This document shows, piece by piece, positions 14,389 to 14,747 of a stretch of 14,747 bases of DNA. This stretch comes from T1Sed10-7 sp046483565 (GTDB taxonomy: Bacteria; Actinomycetota; Nitriliruptoria; Nitriliruptorales; Nitriliruptoraceae), in contig JAWOCZ010000115.1 in assembly GCA_046483565.1 (NCBI GenBank), positions 1 to 14,747 on the forward strand, given 5' to 3'. The position numbers and the translations under genes are program-made. The notes beneath the pieces were generated by a model that ran no database searches, was not told where the DNA came from, and saw nothing but the letters and a program-made list of their open reading frames with translations. How positions within the stretch are numbered: the first letter of the stretch is position 1; each line of letters starts with the position of its first letter.

Positions 14389-14747
14389 TCAGCGGCTGAG
14401 CCGCAGGATGCGCCTGGCACCGTTGGCGACGATGAGGAAGATGACGCCACCGGCGAGCAGGTCGGGCGCCGCCGAGCCGGTGACCGCCACCACGATGGCC
14501 GCGACGATGACCAGGGCGTTGACCTTGATGTCGTTGGCGGTGAAGATCCAGCTCGCCTCGAGGTGGACCTCCCCCGATCGCACGCGGTGCAGCAGCACGA
14601 GCGTGATGATGTTGCCGGCGAGCGCGAGCAGCGACATCACGATCATCGACGTGGTGTTGGGCGGCGGCTCGCCGGCGACGAAGCGGCGGACGACCTCGAC
14701 GAGCCCGACGACGGCGAGCCCGAACTGGAGGTAGCCGCTGGCGCGCG
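14389..14747 (-). CDS. Cation-diffusion-facilitator-like membrane protein, 3' part
   Basis: The frame enters from the right edge and ends at TGA 14389-14391, giving about the last 119 residues of a polytopic membrane protein. The readable order is a hydrophobic span (YLQFGLAVVGLVEVVRRFVAG), a polar loop EPPPNTTS, a second span (MIVMSLLALAGNIITLVLL), the loop HRVRSGEVHLEASWIFTAND, and two more spans ending GARRILRLSR. The GEVHLEASWIFTAND and SAAPDLLAGG stretches resemble a subgroup of cation-efflux (CDF/CzcD-like) transporters, where the fifth membrane helix normally carries a metal site. In place of the usual HxxxD there is FTANDIKVN, so metal specificity is uncertain or lost. The internal ATG at 14646 is not taken as the start, because the frame continues upstream with family-like sequence. 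It is probably unrelated to the amino-sugar locus. Confidence 0.7.
   Translation of the reverse strand, partial: RASGYLQFGLAVVGLVEVVRRFVAGEPPPNTTSMIVMSLLALAGNIITLVLLHRVRSGEVHLEASWIFTANDIKVNALVIVAAIVVAVTGSAAPDLLAGGVIFLIVANGARRILRLSR

Noticed and set aside
14163..14450. 95-codon minus-strand frame upstream of nagA
   Set aside because: It overlaps the cation-transporter-like gene out of frame, begins with a poly-Ser run, and resembles no family.

Overview
The window is a high-GC stretch, most likely from an actinobacterium. The signs are uniformly GC-rich third codon positions, tightly overlapping genes, many GTG starts, a DasR-like GntR/UTRA regulator with a matching operator, and a sugar ABC importer with no ATPase gene of its own. 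I cannot assign a genus from the sequence alone.

Layout. Positions 1-563 (+) hold the 3' end of a dTDP-4-dehydrorhamnose reductase gene, which is unrelated to the rest. After a 349-bp gap with no convincing gene comes the main locus. On the minus strand, read from 10822 down to 913, a seven-gene operon encodes an ABC sugar-binding lipoprotein, two ABC permeases, a DUF4127 protein, a PF12831-type FAD oxidoreductase, ManNAc-6-phosphate 2-epimerase (NanE) and a GH38 alpha-mannosidase. From the first permease onward every junction overlaps by 1 to 8 bases. The only gap lies between the binding-protein gene and the permeases, and it holds a strong stem-loop. Divergently on the plus strand are a GntR/UTRA regulator (11052-11858) and a BadF/BadG-type amino-sugar kinase (11855-12817), joined by a GTGA overlap. 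Converging on the kinase is a GlcNAc-6-phosphate deacetylase, nagA (12833-14059, minus). The right edge carries the 3' part of a cation-diffusion-facilitator-like membrane protein gene (14389 to the edge, minus).

How the genes fit together. Established family roles give a partial route. A glycan or glycoside is imported by the lipoprotein and permeases and cleaved in the cytoplasm, since the GH38 enzyme has no signal peptide. A free amino sugar is phosphorylated by the kinase, ManNAc-6-P is converted to GlcNAc-6-P by NanE, and GlcNAc-6-P is deacetylated by NagA. GlcN-6-P deaminase (NagB), the ABC ATPase, and any sialidase or sialate lyase are absent from the window. The FAD oxidoreductase and the DUF4127 protein have no place in this textbook route, so the operon may encode an undescribed step in using an N-acetylmannosamine-containing or otherwise modified alpha-mannoside.

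Regulation. A perfect 12-bp palindrome TGGTCTAGACCA, which matches the core of the DasR operator, lies upstream of nagA. Two related TGGT-N4-AC(C/A)A sites lie between the lipoprotein and regulator genes, one of them over a good -35 element. Together they suggest that the local GntR regulator, or a genomic DasR homologue, controls all three transcripts.
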